Assembly: GCF_028736235.1 (NCBI RefSeq)
Contig: NZ_CP117884.1
Location: 1,674,001-1,738,000 of the forward strand
DNA from: Lacticaseibacillus pabuli
Lineage (GTDB): Bacteria; Bacillota; Bacilli; Lactobacillales; Lactobacillaceae
Direction of reading: 5' to 3'
Length of the DNA stretch: 64,000 nucleotides
The notes below the pieces were generated by a model. That model was not told the DNA's origin, did not search any database, and saw only the letters and a list, made by a program, of their open reading frames with translations. Position numbers and translations under genes: made by a program. Below, piece by piece: positions 63,251 through 64,000 of the stretch; the stretch's first letter is position 1, and the number at the start of each line of letters is the position of its first letter.

Positions 63251-63888
63251 AGGAAGCGTCATTTAAAAACAATAACTAAAAGAAAAAGCGAATTTAGTTT
63301 ATAAGACGACCGTACGTGCAAAAATCGTCTTATATGGGATAACTGTTTAACTTGAAACTAATCCTAGGATTAGTATTAAAAATAGTTTACTTATTATTTG
63401 TTAAAAAAATCCGCAAATTGTGGAACTTGACCGTTTGTGACCGTTTCAGTCATCTAAAATTCGTCTCTTTAGTAAATGCCTATTATGTGAATAAGAAATA
63501 TTTAAGGACGACAATTTCAGCAACTTTTTTTCAAATAATTGAGAAATCCGTTTTCATTTCGAAATTAGGTCATATCGTTCAATATTCCTAATCACGGTCT
63601 CATTTTTGTCGAAATTCTCCCCAAATGCCGAGACTCGAGGTGTCGGTATGACGGCATAAATCAATATTGCCACTACCGTTAACCGCAGTGACGATGCGCT
63701 AATATCACTGCTTAATATGCGGCTTGTTCTTACTGCCCCGGGTTCTAAAGAGAAGTGACCCGTCGTCGGATTTGGCACAGTTTGAGTCGTTAACACCATC
63801 CTCTTTTGTACTTGTCAGCGGTAATCACAAGATACTGCTAATGGTTAATGAGTGTTGTTCTTATGTATTGAATCTGGACCAAGATACC
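63251..63888. other. AT-rich gene-free stretch
   Basis: Between 63230 and 63600 the base composition is clearly more AT-rich than the surroundings. It contains a 10-bp hairpin TATAAGACGA/TCGTCTTATA (about 63299-63335) without a T-run, and the perfect 16-bp palindrome CTAATCCTAGGATTAG (63358-63373). Open frames at 63352-63591 (+) and 63554-63799 (-) lack ribosome sites and recognisable products. I see no transposase. Confidence 0.55.
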
Positions 63889-63921
63889 AAAAAATCGTCA
63901 CGCACCGCGCGACGATTTCTG
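63889..63921 (-). terminator. Rho-independent terminator at the right edge
   Basis: On the minus strand AAATCGTC and GACGATTT form the stem, with GC-rich bases inside, followed by TTTTTTGG. It ends the partial gene to its right. Confidence 0.85.
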
Positions 63922-63923
63922 CT

Positions 63924-64000
63924 TTAATCTTCAGGCCATTGACGCCCTTGATTGATTTTGTGTTTGGCTTGCATGATTTTCAACGGATCTAATCCCAAAC
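63924..64000 (-). CDS. 3' end of an unidentified gene (cut by window edge)
   Basis: Reading leftward, the frame ends with DPLKIMQAKHKINQGRQWPED and a TAA at 63926-63924, followed at once by a terminator. Only about 25 codons are visible. The clean hydrophilic tail and the terminator make a real gene likely. I do not recognise the product. Confidence 0.65.
   Translation of the reverse strand, partial: LGLDPLKIMQAKHKINQGRQWPED

Noticed and set aside
63352..63591. 79-codon ORF on the + strand
   Set aside because: No ribosome site, very AT-rich with low-complexity residues, and no recognisable domain; likely a chance frame in AT-rich DNA.
63554..63799. 81-codon ORF on the - strand
   Set aside because: The only purine-rich stretch abuts the ATG with no spacing, there is no family resemblance, and it overlaps the other chance frame.
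1..64000. CRISPR arrays, prophage or restriction/defence islands
   Set aside because: No regularly spaced direct repeats, phage structural or integrase genes, or nuclease/toxin cassettes were seen; YtxK is a methyltransferase-like protein but sits in its usual housekeeping context.

Overview
The window reads as chromosomal DNA of a relatively G+C-rich member of the Lactobacillaceae (Firmicutes, lactic acid bacteria); I do not commit to a genus. Reasons: strong purine-rich Shine-Dalgarno sites, GTG and TTG starts, a Gram-positive comG competence operon with ackA and a YtxK-type methyltransferase beside it, cdaA-cdaR-glmM, a class Ib ribonucleotide reductase set, a FabK-type fatty acid cluster, a T-box leader and a TPP riboswitch. 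I see no prophage, CRISPR array, transposase or defence island. Nearly everything is core metabolism or cell-envelope biology, and the unusual material lies between genes.

Layout. 0-8 kb: end of a sensor histidine kinase (+), then a leftward block ending in a small membrane protein, with ackA, ytxK and the seven-gene comGA-GG DNA-uptake operon, and yebC upstream. 8-14 kb (leftward): a VanZ-like protein, glmS, glmM, cdaR and cdaA, i.e. hexosamine/peptidoglycan precursor supply tied to c-di-AMP synthesis. 14-24 kb: arginine region. argG-argH and a fused amino-acid ABC binding protein/permease run left; argF-carA-carB run right from a shared control region with ArgR-like boxes. 24-28.3 kb: divergent nrdF-nrdI and nrdH-nrdE with one NrdR-like box near each promoter. 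28.3-29.3 kb: about 1 kb without genes, holding two inverted copies of a roughly 210-bp folded repeat whose helices covary. 29.4-34.3 kb: cfa, then a TPP-riboswitch operon thiM-thiD-cytX-thiE for thiamine salvage. 34.3-38.1 kb: a MacB-like ABC exporter, an aldo/keto reductase and an acetyltransferase. 38.2-41.9 kb: the fructose operon fruR-fruK-fruA. 42-45.1 kb: an amino acid permease, an MFS transporter preceded by a 31-codon leader ORF and a terminator, and tRNA-Leu. 45.3-50.6 kb: an NTF2-like protein, a LysR regulator divergent from a HAD phosphatase, a 105-nt hairpin, and an amino-acid ABC transporter behind a T-box leader. 50.7-60.2 kb: the complete type II fatty acid synthesis operon with acetyl-CoA carboxylase. 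60.3-64 kb: an S9 peptidase, a secreted sortase-like protein, an AT-rich gene-free stretch and the 3' end of one more gene.

Most noteworthy: (1) the paired inverted structured elements at 28362-28577 and 28978-29187, whose three internal hairpins keep pairing through compensatory changes; (2) a probable ribosome-mediated attenuator upstream of the MFS transporter (promoter, 31-aa ORF, helix spanning the ORF, terminator); (3) a T-box with a probable tyrosine specifier on an ABC transporter; (4) a short secreted protein carrying the sortase His-Cys-Arg triad; (5) several well-placed palindromic operator candidates. All calls come from reading the sequence; no database search or folding program was run.
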